Assembly (NCBI GenBank): GCA_015229045.1
Contig: JADGCJ010000019.1
Span: 1 to 37,600 of the forward strand
DNA: 37,600 bases
Origin: Magnetococcales bacterium
Lineage (GTDB): Bacteria; Pseudomonadota; Magnetococcia; Magnetococcales; DC0425bin3
Reading direction: 5' to 3'
Shown here: one piece after another, positions 16,396 to 26,810 of the stretch
Position numbering within the stretch: the stretch's first letter is position 1
Layout: each line of letters begins with the position of its first letter
The notes under the pieces: generated by a model
Database searches by the model: none
Seen by the model: the letters and a program-made list of their open reading frames with translations, nothing else
Told to the model about the DNA's origin: nothing
Translations under genes and position numbers: made by a program

Positions 16396-19300
16396 TCACG
16401 ATCCCTTCCCAGGTTGGACACAGGCCTTCTCCGCCTGCGGGTCTTTTTCCTGGACCCCGTCGGGAAAGAGGATACGCTCCTTGGCTGTGGACTCCCATCC
16501 CTGTTTTCCAACTCGTTTGCCTTTATTGAAAAACAGCCGCAGGCGATCCAGGTAGAGATAAACCACCGGCGTTGTGTACAGGGTGAGCAACTGGCTCAGG
16601 AACAACCCCCCGACGATGGAGATGCCCAGGGGGCGCCGCATTTCCGATCCATCGCCGCTGCCCAGGGCCAGGGGCAACGCCCCGAGCATGGCAGCCAGTG
16701 TCGTCATCAGGATGGGGCGAAAACGCAACAGGCAGGCCTGCCGGATGGCCTCTTCGGGGGGGATGCCATCGCCCCGTTCCCGCTCCAGGGCAAAGTCGAT
16801 CATCATGATGGCGTTCTTTTTGACGATGCCGATCAGCAACACCACCCCGATCATGGCCATGAGGCTGAAATCGTTGCCGGTGACCATCAACGCGATCAAG
16901 GCACCGACACCGGCGGAAGGGAGCGTGGAGAGGATGGTCAGGGGGTGAATGGTGCTCTCGTAGAGGATACCCAGAACAATGTAGACTGACAACAGGGCCG
17001 CCATGATCAACCAGGGCTGATTCTCCAAAGAGGCCTGAAACACTTTGGCTGTACCCTGAAATCCGCCCTGCACCTCGCTGGGTACACCCAGCCGGGCAAA
17101 AGCATCATCGATGGCCAGCGTCGCCTGGGAAAGGCTCACCCCCGGCGCCAGACCGAAGGAGATGGTGGAGGCGGCAAACAATCCCTGATGGTTTACCGCC
17201 AGCGGAGTCGCTGCCGACATGATATTGCTGAAGGCAGCCAGCGGAACCTGCGATTTGCTGGCCGTGCTGACACGAATCTCGCCCAGAGAGGCGGGATCCT
17301 CGAGGAAGGGAGGCGCGGCCTCCATGACCACCCGATACTGATTCAGGGGGGTGTAGATGGTGGAGACCTGGCGTTGGCCGAATGCATCGTTGAGGGTGGC
17401 GTCCACCATGCGGGGGGTGACCCCCAGACGGGCAGCGCTGGCGCGATCCATGCTCACCAGAGTCGAGAGTCCTCTCTCGTTCTGGTCGCTGGAGACATCG
17501 GTCAGCTGCGGCAATCCAGTCAGGGCAAGACGAATGCGCGGTTCCCAGAGCAGCAATTCGTCGAGTTCGCTCGATTGCAGGGTGTATTGATAGGTACTGC
17601 TGCTCGCCCTCCCGCCCACACGTATATCCTGCACGGGCATCAGATAGAGATTGGCCCCAGCCTCCCGAGAGAGTCTGTTGCGCAGGCGACCCATCACCTG
17701 ATCCAGTTCGTCGCGCTCTCCGCGTGGTTTGAGGGAGACAAACATTGAGCCGCTATTGCGCTGCCCCCCGCCAGTAAAAGAGACGACATGTTCCACCGCC
17801 GGATCCTCCCCCACCATGCGCATGAAATGGTTCATCTTGCGCCGCAAGGCCTGGAAGGAGGTTCCCTGGTCGGCCTGGATCGAGCCGATCAGGCGTCCGT
17901 TGTCCTGCGTGGGAAAAAATCCCTTGGGAATGGTGATGTAGAGGTAAATATTCAACCCGATGGTCGCCAACAGAACCAGCAAGGTCAGCAGGGAGTGCCG
18001 CAGGGCCACATCCAGTGTCCGGGCGTAAAAACGGAGCACTCCCTGGAACAGACCTTCCCAACTGCGGGCGAACCATCCTCCCGGGGTGACCTCCCGGGAG
18101 TGTGGCCGCAACAAACGAGCACACATCGCCGGGGTGGTGGTAAGGGAGATCACCAGAGAGACCAGGACCGCCACGCTCAAGGTCACGGCAAATTCGCGAA
18201 AAAGTCGCCCGACGATGCCTCCCATGGCCAGCAAGGGAATGAACACCGCCACCAGGGAGAGACTCATCGAAAAGACCGTAAAGCCCACCTCCCGCACTCC
18301 CCGCAACGTGGCCTGCATGGGAGACAACCCCTTTTCCAGATGACGGGTGACATTTTCCAGCACGACAATGGCATCATCCACCACAAAGCCCGTCGCAATG
18401 GTGAGGGCCATGAGGGAGAGGTTGTCCAGGCTGTAGTCGAGCAGATACATGACACCAAAAGTGCCGACCAGGGAGACGGGTATCGCCACGCTGGGAATCA
18501 GGGCTGCCCGCCCGTTGCGCAGAAACAGGAAGACCATCAGGATCACCAGCCCGGTGGCCAAAAGCAGGCTGCGTTCGACTTCGCGCAGCGAGGCGCGGAT
18601 GGCCGGGGTGCGATCCATCAGTTTGGTCAGCTGAATGTCGGCGGGGATCGATGCCTGCAGCACCGGGAGTTGCTGGTTGATCCGCTCCACGGTTTCGATG
18701 ATGTTGGCCCCCGGTTGGCGGGAGACGATCAAGACGACGGTTGGTTTGCCATCGGCGGAACCGGCGTTGCGCAAATCCTGGACTGAATCCTCCACTTTGC
18801 CCAGATCCCCCAGGCGTACCGCCGCGCCTCGTCGCCAGGTGACGATGATGGGGCGATAGTCATCGGCCTTGGTGGCCTGGTCGTTGGCATGGACGCTCCA
18901 TTGCCGCTCGGCCCGTTCGACCACTCCCTTGGGACGGTTGGCATTGGTGGCGACAATGGCCGTCCGCACATCCTCGAAACCGATGCCGTTCATGTGCAGA
19001 CGGCCAGGATCGAGTTCCACCCGCACCGCCGGCAGAGAGCTGCCTCCCAGACGAACCTGTCCCACACCCTCCACCTGGGAGAGCTTTTGCGCCAGCACCG
19101 TGGCCGCCAGATCGTACATTTTGCCCGGACTCCGATGCTCCGAAGTAAGGACCAGAATCATGATCGGCATATCTGCCGGGTTGATCTTGCGGTAGGTCGG
19201 GTTGGAAGGCAGGCCGGTGGGGAGCAGGGCGCGAGCGGCATTGATGGCCGCCTGGACGTCGCGCGCGGCACCATCGATGTTGCGGCTCAGGTCAAATTGC

Positions 19301-19578
19301 AGGGTGATCTGGGTGCTGCCCAGCGAACTGGACGAGGTGATCTCGGTCACCCCGGCGATGCGTCCCAGGGTTCTCTCCAGGGGAGTGGCCACGGTCGAGG
19401 CCATGGTCTCCGGGCTGGCTCCCGGCAGGGAGGCCTGCACCGAGATGGTAGGAAAATCGACTTGAGGCAAAGGGGCTACCGGCAACAGACGAAACCCCAT
19501 CAACCCCGCCAGGACGACTCCCAGGGTCAACAAAGCCGTGCCTACGGGGCGCCGAATGAAAATTTCGGAGAGGTTCAT
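16396..19578 (-). CDS. mdtC: RND efflux pump permease, MdtC/MuxC type
   Basis: An inner-membrane proton-drug antiporter of about 1060 residues, with twelve expected membrane segments and two large periplasmic loops. ATG 19578 begins [20 protein letters not shown], the standard RND start; the frame is open to 19623. The proton-relay aspartates are in TM4 ([15 protein letters not shown]). It pairs with the mdtB product, as MdtBC form a heterotrimer, and with the MdtA adaptor and NodT channel. No ribosome site is visible before 19578: the expected region is occupied by the edge of a dispersed repeat. C-terminal residues after TM12 are long and charged. Confidence 0.95.
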   Translation of the reverse strand: MNLSEIFIRRPVGTALLTLGVVLAGLMGFRLLPVAPLPQVDFPTISVQASLPGASPETMASTVATPLERTLGRIAGVTEITSSSSLGSTQITLQFDLSRNIDGAARDVQAAINAARALLPTGLPSNPTYRKINPADMPIMILVLTSEHRSPGKMYDLAATVLAQKLSQVEGVGQVRLGGSSLPAVRVELDPGRLHMNGIGFEDVRTAIVATNANRPKGVVERAERQWSVHANDQATKADDYRPIIVTWRRGAAVRLGDLGKVEDSVQDLRNAGSADGKPTVVLIVSRQPGANIIETVERINQQLPVLQASIPADIQLTKLMDRTPAIRASLREVERSLLLATGLVILMVFLFLRNGRAALIPSVAIPVSLVGTFGVMYLLDYSLDNLSLMALTIATGFVVDDAIVVLENVTRHLEKGLSPMQATLRGVREVGFTVFSMSLSLVAVFIPLLAMGGIVGRLFREFAVTLSVAVLVSLVISLTTTPAMCARLLRPHSREVTPGGWFARSWEGLFQGVLRFYARTLDVALRHSLLTLLVLLATIGLNIYLYITIPKGFFPTQDNGRLIGSIQADQGTSFQALRRKMNHFMRMVGEDPAVEHVVSFTGGGQRNSGSMFVSLKPRGERDELDQVMGRLRNRLSREAGANLYLMPVQDIRVGGRASSSTYQYTLQSSELDELLLWEPRIRLALTGLPQLTDVSSDQNERGLSTLVSMDRASAARLGVTPRMVDATLNDAFGQRQVSTIYTPLNQYRVVMEAAPPFLEDPASLGEIRVSTASKSQVPLAAFSNIMSAATPLAVNHQGLFAASTISFGLAPGVSLSQATLAIDDAFARLGVPSEVQGGFQGTAKVFQASLENQPWLIMAALLSVYIVLGILYESTIHPLTILSTLPSAGVGALIALMVTGNDFSLMAMIGVVLLIGIVKKNAIMMIDFALERERGDGIPPEEAIRQACLLRFRPILMTTLAAMLGALPLALGSGDGSEMRRPLGISIVGGLFLSQLLTLYTTPVVYLYLDRLRLFFNKGKRVGKQGWESTAKERILFPDGVQEKDPQAEKACVQPGKGS

Positions 19579-19599
19579 GACATGAAAACAGAAAAAATG

Positions 19600-20007
19600 A
19601 TTGAAAGGGGTTGGAGGATCCAAAAGGAGAGGCGAAGCCTCTTCCCTGGTGAAATTCGGGGCGAAGCCCTCATAAAATTTTTAATTATCAAAAGGGGTTG
19701 GAGGATCCAAGGGGGAGGCTCCGCCTGCCCCCTTGGTGGGGTTTGGGGCGAAGCCCCAACAAAAGGGGTTTGGGGCGAAGCCCCAATAAAATCTTTCATA
19801 TCAATCCTTCCTTGTTGCACTGCGTCCATTTTGGAACATGATAGTTTCCTTGTGGCCAAGAAAAATATTGGCATGAAAGACTTTATTGGGGCTTCGCCCC
19901 AAACCCCATTGGGGCTTCGCCCCAAACCCCACTGGGGCTTCGCCCCAGACCCCACCAAGAGGAAGGGCACAGCCCTTCCTCCTGGACCTCCATCCCAGTC
20001 TTTCAAT
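19600..20007. repeat. Intra-operon composite palindromic repeat
   Basis: A 0.4-kb element fills the whole gap between mdtB and mdtC. Its outer ends match as ATTGAAA/TTTCAAT. The left arm (to about 19800) and right arm (from about 19875) each contain several GGGGC-TTC-GCCCC hairpins, two in tandem on the left and three on the right, around a 70-base AT-rich centre framed by AATAAAATCTTTC and GAAAGACTTTATT. It has no gene. Transcription of mdtC must pass through or start within it. Confidence 0.85.
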
Positions 20008-20018
20008 AATTAAAAGAA

Positions 20019-23000
20019 CTACACATCGTCAGCGGGGGCGAACCGTTTCGCCAGACGATCAAAGACCAGATAGATCACCGGCGTAGTAAAAAGCGTGATC
20101 AACTGACTCAACAACAAACCACCCACCATGGTGATGCCCAAAGGGTGACGCAATTCAGAACCCGTACCACTGCCCAACATCAGAGGCAAAGCCCCCAGCA
20201 TGGCCGACAGGGTGGTCATCAGAATGGGCCGAAAACGCAGCAAACAGGCCTGATAGATCGCCTCCTCGGCAGGCAGCCCCTGGTTGCGCTGGGCATCCAG
20301 GGCAAAGTCGATCATCAGAATGGCGTTTTTCTTGACAATACCAATGAGCAGAATAATGCCAATGATGGCCGTGATCCCCAGGTCGTTGCCGGAGATCATC
20401 AAGGCCAGCAGCGCCCCCACCCCCGCCGACGGGAGCGTGGAGAGAATGGTCACCGGGTGGATGTAACTCTCATAAAGCACCCCCAAAACGATGTACATGG
20501 TCACCACGGCGGCCAGGATCAACCACAACTCGTTGGCCAACGAAGCCCGAAACGCCTGCGCCGCCCCCTGAAAGGCGCTTTGAATGTTCACCGGCAAACC
20601 AATCTCCCGTTGAGCCGCCTCGATGGCGGTCACCGCCTCCCCCAACGCAGCCCCTGGCGCGAGATTGAACGAAATCGTCACTGCCGGAAATTGCGCCTGA
20701 CGATTGAGAACCAAAGGAGCCAACCGCTCCTCCACCCGGGCAACGGCACTCAAGGGAACCTGCACCCCGGTACTCGAAGTGACCCGCAAGGAGTCGAAGG
20801 AGTCGATCCCCCTCTGAAACTCCGGTTTGACCTCCAATACCACCCGATATTGATTGGATTGGGTAAAGATGGTGGAGATCAGGCGCTGACCAAAGGCATC
20901 GTAGAGGGCGTTGTCGATGGCTGCAGCGGTCACACCCAGGGAACCGGAGGTGTCCCGGTTGATGACCAGATAGGCCTGCAACCCCTCCTCCTGCTGGTCG
21001 CTGGCCACGTCCCGCAGGACTGGAATCTGCTGCAAACGCGTCACCAGGAGCGTCGCCCAGCGCGAAAGTTCAGCCTGATCGTGCGACTCCAGGGTGAACT
21101 GATACTGGGTACGACTCACCCGCTCCTCGATGGTGAGATCCTGCACCGGCTGCATGTACAAGGTGATGCCCGCCACCTCGGCAACCTTCTCCTCGAGACG
21201 GCTGATCACCGCCTGGAGATTGTCTCCACCCCGCTCCTCCCTGGGCTTGAGGGAGATGAAGATGCGCCCGCTGTTGAGGGTGACATTGACCCCGTCCACA
21301 CCAATGAAGGAGGTGAGACTCCGCACCGCCGGATCGGCAAGAAGCACCCGCGCCAGATCCTGATGTCGCTGGGCCATGGCCACAAAAGAGATGGACGCCG
21401 GGGCCTGGGTGATCCCCTGGATGAGTCCGGTATCCGCCAGGGGAAAAAATCCCTTGGGAATCTTCACATAGAGGATCACGGTCAAGGCCAGGGTGGCCAG
21501 GGCAACCAGCAGGGTAAGCCCCTGATGTTTAAAAACCCGTTGCAGAACCTTGCCATAACCGGCAATCACCTTCTGGATGAGATCCCCTTCGACCTGGTGG
21601 AAAACGCCCTCTCCCGTCGTGGCATCATCACCTCTGCCCTTCAACAAACGGGCACAAAGCATGGGGGTCAACGTCAACGAAACCACCGCCGAAATAAGAA
21701 TGGAGACCGCCAGGGTGATGGCAAACTCCCGAAACAGTCGCCCCACCACATCGCTCATGAAGAGCAGAGGAATCAGCACCGCCACCAGAGAAAAAGTGAG
21801 AGAGACGATGGTAAAGGCGATCTGCCGGGAACCATCCAAAGCCGCCTGCATGGGTGACTTGCCCTCTTCGAGATGGCGGGCAATGTTTTCGATCACCACG
21901 ATGGCATCATCCACCACAAAACCCGTCGCGATGGTCAGGGCCATCAAGGTCAGGTTGTTGATGGAAAAATTGGCCAGATACATGACGCCAAAGGTTCCCA
22001 CCAGAGAGAGGGGAACCGCAATGCCGGGAATGATCGTCGCCGGCAAATTGCGCAAAAAAAGAAAGATCACCATCACCACCAGGGCCACAGCCAGGAGCAG
22101 CTCGAACTGGACATCGTGTACCGAGGCACGGATGGTCAGGGTGCGATCCCCTGCCTCCAGCAGCTCGACGCTCGCAGGCAGAGAGGCCCGCAAACGAGGC
22201 AGCAGTTGCTTGATGCGGTCCGCCACCTGGATGACATTGGCCCCCGGTTGCCGCTGCACATTGATGATGATGGCCGGTTCCTCGCCAAACCAGGCTGCCA
22301 GACGGGCGTTTTCCGCCCCCTCCTCGACATCGGCCACCTCGCGCAAAAAAACAGGCGCGCCGTTGCGATAAGCCACCACCAATCCGGCATAATCCGCCGC
22401 CGACTTGAGCTGATCATTGGCATCGATGGTGGAGGCACGGCTGGGGCCGTCGAAACTCCCCTTGGGCTGGTTGACATTGGCGTTGGCGACGGCGGTGCGC
22501 AAATCCTCCAACCCCAGGCCATAGGCGGCCAGAGAACCGGGATTGACCTGCACCCGTACCGCCGGTCGCTGCCCGCCGCTCAAACTCACCAGACCCACCC
22601 CCGGCAACTGGGAAATCTTCTGGGCAATGCGGGTCTCGGTCAAATCCTGCATGCGGGGCAGGGGAAGAGTGCGCGAGGTGACAGCCAGGGTGATGATGGG
22701 GGCGTCCGCCGGATTGACCTTGTTGTAGATGGGGGGTGAAGGGAGATCGGTGGGCAACAGATTGGCTGCGGCGTTGATGGCAGCCTGCACCTGCTGCTCC
22801 GCCACATCCAGGCTCAGAGAGAGGATGAATTGCAGGGTGATCAGGGAGGCTCCGCCGGAACTGGTCGATGAGAGACGATTCAACCCCGGCATCTGCCCGA
22901 ATTGTCGCTCCAGAGGAGCGGTGATGGAGGAGGCGATCACCTCCGGGCTGGCCCCCGGATAGAGGGTCACCACCTGGATGGTCGGATAATCGACCTCCGG

Positions 23001-23111
23001 CAGGGCCGAGAGCGGCAACAGGCGGTAGGCGAGCATCCCCGCCAGCAGGATGGCCACCATCAGCAGGGTGGTGGCCACCGGACGCAGGATGAAGAGGCGC
23101 GAGGGATTCAT
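20019..23111 (-). CDS. mdtB: RND efflux pump permease, MdtB/MuxB type
   Basis: A complete 1030-residue RND permease starting [20 protein letters not shown], with proton-relay Asp residues in TM4 ([13 protein letters not shown]), the RND signature region [18 protein letters not shown] [17 protein letters not shown], and the second-half [15 protein letters not shown]. Best-preserved relatives are MdtB and MuxB, which function with an MdtC-type partner. It starts seven bases after mdtA ends. Substrates cannot be read from sequence; MdtABC exports bile salts, novobiocin and similar compounds in Escherichia coli. Confidence 0.95.
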   Translation of the reverse strand: MNPSRLFILRPVATTLLMVAILLAGMLAYRLLPLSALPEVDYPTIQVVTLYPGASPEVIASSITAPLERQFGQMPGLNRLSSTSSGGASLITLQFILSLSLDVAEQQVQAAINAAANLLPTDLPSPPIYNKVNPADAPIITLAVTSRTLPLPRMQDLTETRIAQKISQLPGVGLVSLSGGQRPAVRVQVNPGSLAAYGLGLEDLRTAVANANVNQPKGSFDGPSRASTIDANDQLKSAADYAGLVVAYRNGAPVFLREVADVEEGAENARLAAWFGEEPAIIINVQRQPGANVIQVADRIKQLLPRLRASLPASVELLEAGDRTLTIRASVHDVQFELLLAVALVVMVIFLFLRNLPATIIPGIAVPLSLVGTFGVMYLANFSINNLTLMALTIATGFVVDDAIVVIENIARHLEEGKSPMQAALDGSRQIAFTIVSLTFSLVAVLIPLLFMSDVVGRLFREFAITLAVSILISAVVSLTLTPMLCARLLKGRGDDATTGEGVFHQVEGDLIQKVIAGYGKVLQRVFKHQGLTLLVALATLALTVILYVKIPKGFFPLADTGLIQGITQAPASISFVAMAQRHQDLARVLLADPAVRSLTSFIGVDGVNVTLNSGRIFISLKPREERGGDNLQAVISRLEEKVAEVAGITLYMQPVQDLTIEERVSRTQYQFTLESHDQAELSRWATLLVTRLQQIPVLRDVASDQQEEGLQAYLVINRDTSGSLGVTAAAIDNALYDAFGQRLISTIFTQSNQYRVVLEVKPEFQRGIDSFDSLRVTSSTGVQVPLSAVARVEERLAPLVLNRQAQFPAVTISFNLAPGAALGEAVTAIEAAQREIGLPVNIQSAFQGAAQAFRASLANELWLILAAVVTMYIVLGVLYESYIHPVTILSTLPSAGVGALLALMISGNDLGITAIIGIILLIGIVKKNAILMIDFALDAQRNQGLPAEEAIYQACLLRFRPILMTTLSAMLGALPLMLGSGTGSELRHPLGITMVGGLLLSQLITLFTTPVIYLVFDRLAKRFAPADDV

Positions 23112-23117
23112 TCGTCA

Positions 23118-24602
23118 TCATCCCCCGGGGGCTTGATTTTTCTGCGGGTCCGCTCCCTTGTCAGCCGGACGACCTTTTCCCTTGTTCCCCGCCCCCTCTC
23201 CCCCACCCGCTCTGTTTTCCCTGGGATCGTCAGCCGGACGACCTTTTCCTTTGTGCCCTTGCCCCGCACCTTCTCCCCTGCCCTCCCTGTTTTCCTTGGG
23301 ATCGTTGTTGTCTCTGTTGTCCTTGGACTCTTTCTGGCCGGAGCGTTCGCGGGTGACCTCCTGGATCTTTGTGCCGTTCTGGAGCTTGTCGATGCCATCG
23401 ACCACCACCTTGTCTCCTGCCTTCAATCCCGAGTCGATGGCCGTCATCTCCCCTTGCGCGGGTCCAATCTCCACAGGCCGCACCGTCACGGTCTGATCCT
23501 CCTGCACCTGGTAGACGTACAACCCTTTGCTGCCCCGTTGTATGGCTGCACCCGGTATCAACAGCGCCGTCGGCAGTTCGTTCAGGATCACGGTGACATT
23601 GACAAACTGGTTGGGAAAGAGCCGCCCCTCGGCATTATTGAACTGGGCCTTGAGTTTGACCGTACCTGTGCTGGTGTCGATCTGGTTGTCCAGGGTGAGG
23701 AGTTTGCCGGTGGTCAGGAGGTTTTTACGCTCCCGATCGTGAAGTTCCACCGGCAGGGTCTTGCCCGGTTGCCAGTGGGCCAGCAGGCGGGGCAGACCCT
23801 CCTCGGGCATGGTGAACAGCACCTGGATGGGGTGGACCTGGGCCAGGGTGACCAATCCTGTCGGATCGCTTTGGCGGACCATGTTGCCGGCATCCACCTG
23901 GCGCAGTCCGGTGATGCCTGTCATGGGAGCGGTGATGCGGGTGTAGGAGAGCTGCAAGGCGGCGTTATCCACCTGGGCCTGATCGACGGACACCGTACCC
24001 TGGTACTGGCGCACCAGGGCCTCCTGGGTATCGGCCTGTTGGCGGGAGATGGCGTCCTGGCGCAGCAGGGTCTGGTAGCGGGCAGCGTCGCGGCGGGCAT
24101 TTTCCAGGAGTGCCCTGTCGCGTTCCAGTTGCCCGCTGACCTGGGCCAGCTGGATTTCAAAGGGGCGCGGATCGATTTCCGCCAGCAGTTGCCCCGACTG
24201 CACCAGCTCCCCTTCGCGAAAAACCACGCGCTGGAGTTGGCCATCGACCCGTGCCCGCACCGTCACCAGCTGGGCCGGGATGACCGTACCCAGGGCCTCC
24301 AGCCGCACACGGACCGGCCCCGGCGTGACAACGCTGGTCAGCACGGGTATCGGTTTGCCACCCCCTTTGTGCCACCCCTTGTTTTTGCCATCCTTGTCGG
24401 TTTTGGCTGTTTTGTCTGCCGGATCTGTCTTGCCCCCTTTGTCTGTTTGTTCCTCTTTGTCGCCTTTTGCACCCAGGAGCGTGGAACCCAGCACCAGAGG
24501 ATCCAGACCCAGCCAGCGCACTCCCCCCCACGCCACGACCAGAAGCACCATCAGCCAACCCAACCATCGCTGCCAACCGGGTTTGCGCACGGCGTCGCTC
24601 AT
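23118..24602 (-). CDS. mdtA: RND efflux membrane-fusion (adaptor) protein, MdtA type
   Basis: The periplasmic adaptor linking permease and outer-membrane channel. Order in 494 residues: cytoplasmic start, one membrane anchor (about 12-30), a Lys/Asp/Gly-rich linker (45-80), a barrel-sandwich hybrid with LGTVIPAQLVTVRARVDGQL, a helical hairpin (EIQLAQVSGQLERDRALL), beta-barrel (LFPNQFVNV), and membrane-proximal domain (DKVVVDGIDKLQNG). The C-terminal ~70 residues are low-complexity and charged, with two tandem units of 23 and 25 residues encoded by 23162-23305. GGAGAGG precedes ATG 24602. First gene of the operon. Confidence 0.95.
   Translation of the reverse strand: MSDAVRKPGWQRWLGWLMVLLVVAWGGVRWLGLDPLVLGSTLLGAKGDKEEQTDKGGKTDPADKTAKTDKDGKNKGWHKGGGKPIPVLTSVVTPGPVRVRLEALGTVIPAQLVTVRARVDGQLQRVVFREGELVQSGQLLAEIDPRPFEIQLAQVSGQLERDRALLENARRDAARYQTLLRQDAISRQQADTQEALVRQYQGTVSVDQAQVDNAALQLSYTRITAPMTGITGLRQVDAGNMVRQSDPTGLVTLAQVHPIQVLFTMPEEGLPRLLAHWQPGKTLPVELHDRERKNLLTTGKLLTLDNQIDTSTGTVKLKAQFNNAEGRLFPNQFVNVTVILNELPTALLIPGAAIQRGSKGLYVYQVQEDQTVTVRPVEIGPAQGEMTAIDSGLKAGDKVVVDGIDKLQNGTKIQEVTRERSGQKESKDNRDNNDPKENREGRGEGAGQGHKGKGRPADDPRENRAGGGEGAGNKGKGRPADKGADPQKNQAPGG
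23162..23305 (-). repeat. Two-copy direct repeat inside mdtA
   Basis: Units 23162-23230 (69 bp) and 23231-23305 (75 bp) share CAGCCGGACGACCTTTTCC at one end and GGGATCGT at the other, with a looser C-rich middle. Both lengths are multiples of three, so the frame is kept; they encode the charged GKGRPAD-type tail units. Confidence 0.8.
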
Positions 24603-24668
24603 GATCCCTCTCCGGGGGGTATAGTATTGTTATTCATCTCGATATATCACAAAAGACTCAGGAAACGT

Positions 24669-24826
24669 TCAAGAGGGATCTCGGCCTGCCACCACCCATC
24701 CGTCTCTGCGCAATGCCCGAATGACCCGGTCATAGTTGAGACTGGGAACGACGGTCATACAGCAATTTCCAGGGTTTCTGCCTCTGGCGAAACAATCTCA
24801 TCGTCATCCACACTCTCCAGGTTCAG
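24669..24826 (-). pseudogene. Remnant of a HicA-type toxin and its upstream partner
   Basis: From ATG 24758 the minus strand reads 29 codons beginning MTVVPSLNYDRVIRALRRDG and ending at TGA 24669-24671. This is the first helix and strand typical of HicA mRNA interferases, cut before the usual GSH motif. An in-frame tail ending SPEAETLEIAV overlaps its ATG as ATGA and would be the C-terminus of the preceding gene, itself truncated where the dispersed repeat begins at about 24826. The likely reading is a decayed toxin-antitoxin pair beside the mdtA promoter region. Confidence 0.5.
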
Positions 24827-26502
24827 GGCTTCGCCCCGAACCCCACCAGGACTCTGTCCTGGACCTGTCCGGTCGCCAACCCCCTGGACCCCGATTCGTT
24901 ACCGTGTACTGAATAGTTACTATTTTTCAACCATTTATCCTTGAACACCTCATTGCGCAACCTCTGTATGTGCGGCAACAAATCCGACGCCACCGTGCCT
25001 GTAGCTCCCTGCCCGGCAGCCACGGCATCGCCGGCGGCACCATGCAGCCACACCCCACCGCGCACGGCACTGGCCACCGGCCACCCCTGCGCCAGCAGGC
25101 CACCGATGATACCCGTCAGGAGATCCCCGCTGCCACCCGCCGCCATGCCGGGGTTGCCGGTGTCATTGATCCAGGCGTCGCCATCCGGAGCAGCGATGAC
25201 CGTGCCAGCCCCCTTCAGGACGATCCAGACTCCCCAGGTTGTGGCCCAGCGGGTCGCCACGCCCAGACGATCACGCTGCACGTCGTCGATAGAGCTTCGT
25301 GTCAAACGGGCCATCTCACCGGGATGGGGAGTCAGGATCAGAGGGGTCTGGCGTCCCCGGGTCAGGGATGCGACGCCTTCCGGGGAGGCCGCCAGAACGT
25401 TGAGGGCATCGGCGTCCAAAACCGTCGGCACGTCAAACTCCCTGCACAAGGCATGCAGGGCACTCCAGACCCCGGATCCCGTTCCCAGCCCCGGCCCCAT
25501 GGCCATGGCCTCGGGCTGCACACCGGCTTGCACCACCATTCCCGACACAGCATCCCCCCTCAACTCTTCCGTTGCATCAGCCACAGCCAGGGGCAGAGTC
25601 ATCGCCTCGACCAGAACCGGCGCCACCAGGGGCAAAACCGGCTCCGGCAAGGCCAGGGTCACCAGTCCCGGCCCGGTACGCAAAGCACCCCGGGTCGCCA
25701 GAACAGCCGCGCCGGTCTTACCGCGACTGCCGGCCAGGATCAACAGGTGGCCGAAGCGTCCCTTGTGGCCATCCGGGGCACGCAGGGGAATGTCCAGATC
25801 GTGCGGCAGATTGCGCGCCACCCGGTGTTCGGGAATCTCGAGATAGCTCTCCGGGATGCCGATGGGGATCAAGGTGATTGCCCCGCACAGGGCTGCACCG
25901 GGATGGGTGCGATGGCCAATCTTTTCGGCAGCGAAGGTGACGGTCCAATCCGCCCGCACCGCCACCCCCAGCACCCGGCCATCGTCGGCCGACACCCCGG
26001 AGGGGAGATCGACGGCCAGGACCGGCTTGCCGCAACGGTTGATCGCAGCGATCACCTCGGCGAAAAGACCGCTCACCTCGCGCTGCAAGCCGGTTCCGAA
26101 CAGGGCATCCACCACCACTCCGGCATGGCTCAGGGCGCGTTGCAAGGCCGGGAGATCGCCTGTCCCGGTCACCTGGTGACAGCGCCCTCCCAGGTTGGTG
26201 AACACCTGATGGTTGGTCAGGGCATCGCCGCGCAGCCGTTCTTTTTCTCCGAGCAGGAAGGTGCGCACCGCCACACCGGACTGAACCAGGCGTCGTGCCA
26301 CGACAAAACCATCCCCCCCGTTGTTGCCAAGGCCCGCCACGACGACGACACGGTGCCGGTCGAGATCGGGCATCTGTCGGCGCAGGGTCTCCACCACCCC
26401 GGCCCCGGCATTTTCCATCAGCACGATTCCCGGCAGACCCAGCACGTCGATGGTGCGCCGATCTGCAGCTGCCATTTGAGTACCTGTCAACAGTCTGGCC
26501 AT
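24823..26502 (-). CDS. nnr: Bifunctional NAD(P)HX epimerase / dehydratase with repeat-encoded tail
   Basis: Repairs hydrated NAD(P)H. The N-terminal YjeF_N epimerase domain (about 1-215) has RRTIDVLGLPGIVLMENAG and VVVVAGLGNNGGDGFV; the C-terminal ADP-dependent dehydratase domain (about 235-515) has HKGRFGHLLILAGSRGKTGA, LTPHPGEMARL and the GNPGMAAGGSGDLLTG active-site loop. The family normally ends near LLPHIQRLRNEV. Here about 40 more residues follow, read through the dispersed repeat at 24826-24920, which provides the stop. The repeat's inverted twin sits just upstream of the gene (26566-26660). Confidence 0.93.
   Translation of the reverse strand: MARLLTGTQMAAADRRTIDVLGLPGIVLMENAGAGVVETLRRQMPDLDRHRVVVVAGLGNNGGDGFVVARRLVQSGVAVRTFLLGEKERLRGDALTNHQVFTNLGGRCHQVTGTGDLPALQRALSHAGVVVDALFGTGLQREVSGLFAEVIAAINRCGKPVLAVDLPSGVSADDGRVLGVAVRADWTVTFAAEKIGHRTHPGAALCGAITLIPIGIPESYLEIPEHRVARNLPHDLDIPLRAPDGHKGRFGHLLILAGSRGKTGAAVLATRGALRTGPGLVTLALPEPVLPLVAPVLVEAMTLPLAVADATEELRGDAVSGMVVQAGVQPEAMAMGPGLGTGSGVWSALHALCREFDVPTVLDADALNVLAASPEGVASLTRGRQTPLILTPHPGEMARLTRSSIDDVQRDRLGVATRWATTWGVWIVLKGAGTVIAAPDGDAWINDTGNPGMAAGGSGDLLTGIIGGLLAQGWPVASAVRGGVWLHGAAGDAVAAGQGATGTVASDLLPHIQRLRNEVFKDKWLKNSNYSVHGNESGSRGLATGQVQDRVLVGFGAKP
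24826..24920 (+). repeat. Dispersed repeat copy at the nnr 3' end
   Basis: A 95-bp copy running from GGGCTTCGCCCC to GAATAGTTAC. It is close to the exact reverse complement of 26566-26660; two or three differences were seen, in the ACCGTGTACTG versus GCCGGGTGCTG part. It contains one 22-bp unit with variant bases (AGGACTCTGTCCTGGACCTG) shared by both copies, so the pair looks like a recent inverted duplication. Confidence 0.85.
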
Positions 26503-26565
26503 CTGTTCTTTCTCACAAGCAAAAAGGGGGATAAAAAATCATTTTCGGTCAAAGATAAAAAACAT

Positions 26566-26689
26566 GTAACTATTCAGCACCCGGCAACGAATCGGGGTCC
26601 AGGGGGTTGGCGACCGGACAGGTCCAGGACAGAGTCCTGGTGGGGTTCGGGGCGAAGCCCCAATGGGGTTCAGGGGCAGCGCCCCCGGC
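26566..26689 (-). repeat. Dispersed repeat copy upstream of nnr
   Basis: Inverted twin of 24826-24920 plus a further 29 bases containing extra G/C hairpins (CAGGGGCAGCGCCCCCGG). It lies between nnr and the divergent ABC transporter genes, where promoters for both would be expected. Confidence 0.85.
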
Positions 26690-26810
26690 AAAAATGTGCC
26701 AAACGGTTACGAAAAAATGAACAGTCACTGGCGCCTCATCACAAATGCCCTATAGAATACCACCTTTTCCGTGAACAGTTTCAGAATCTCTGGCAACGGA
26801 TGATGAATTT

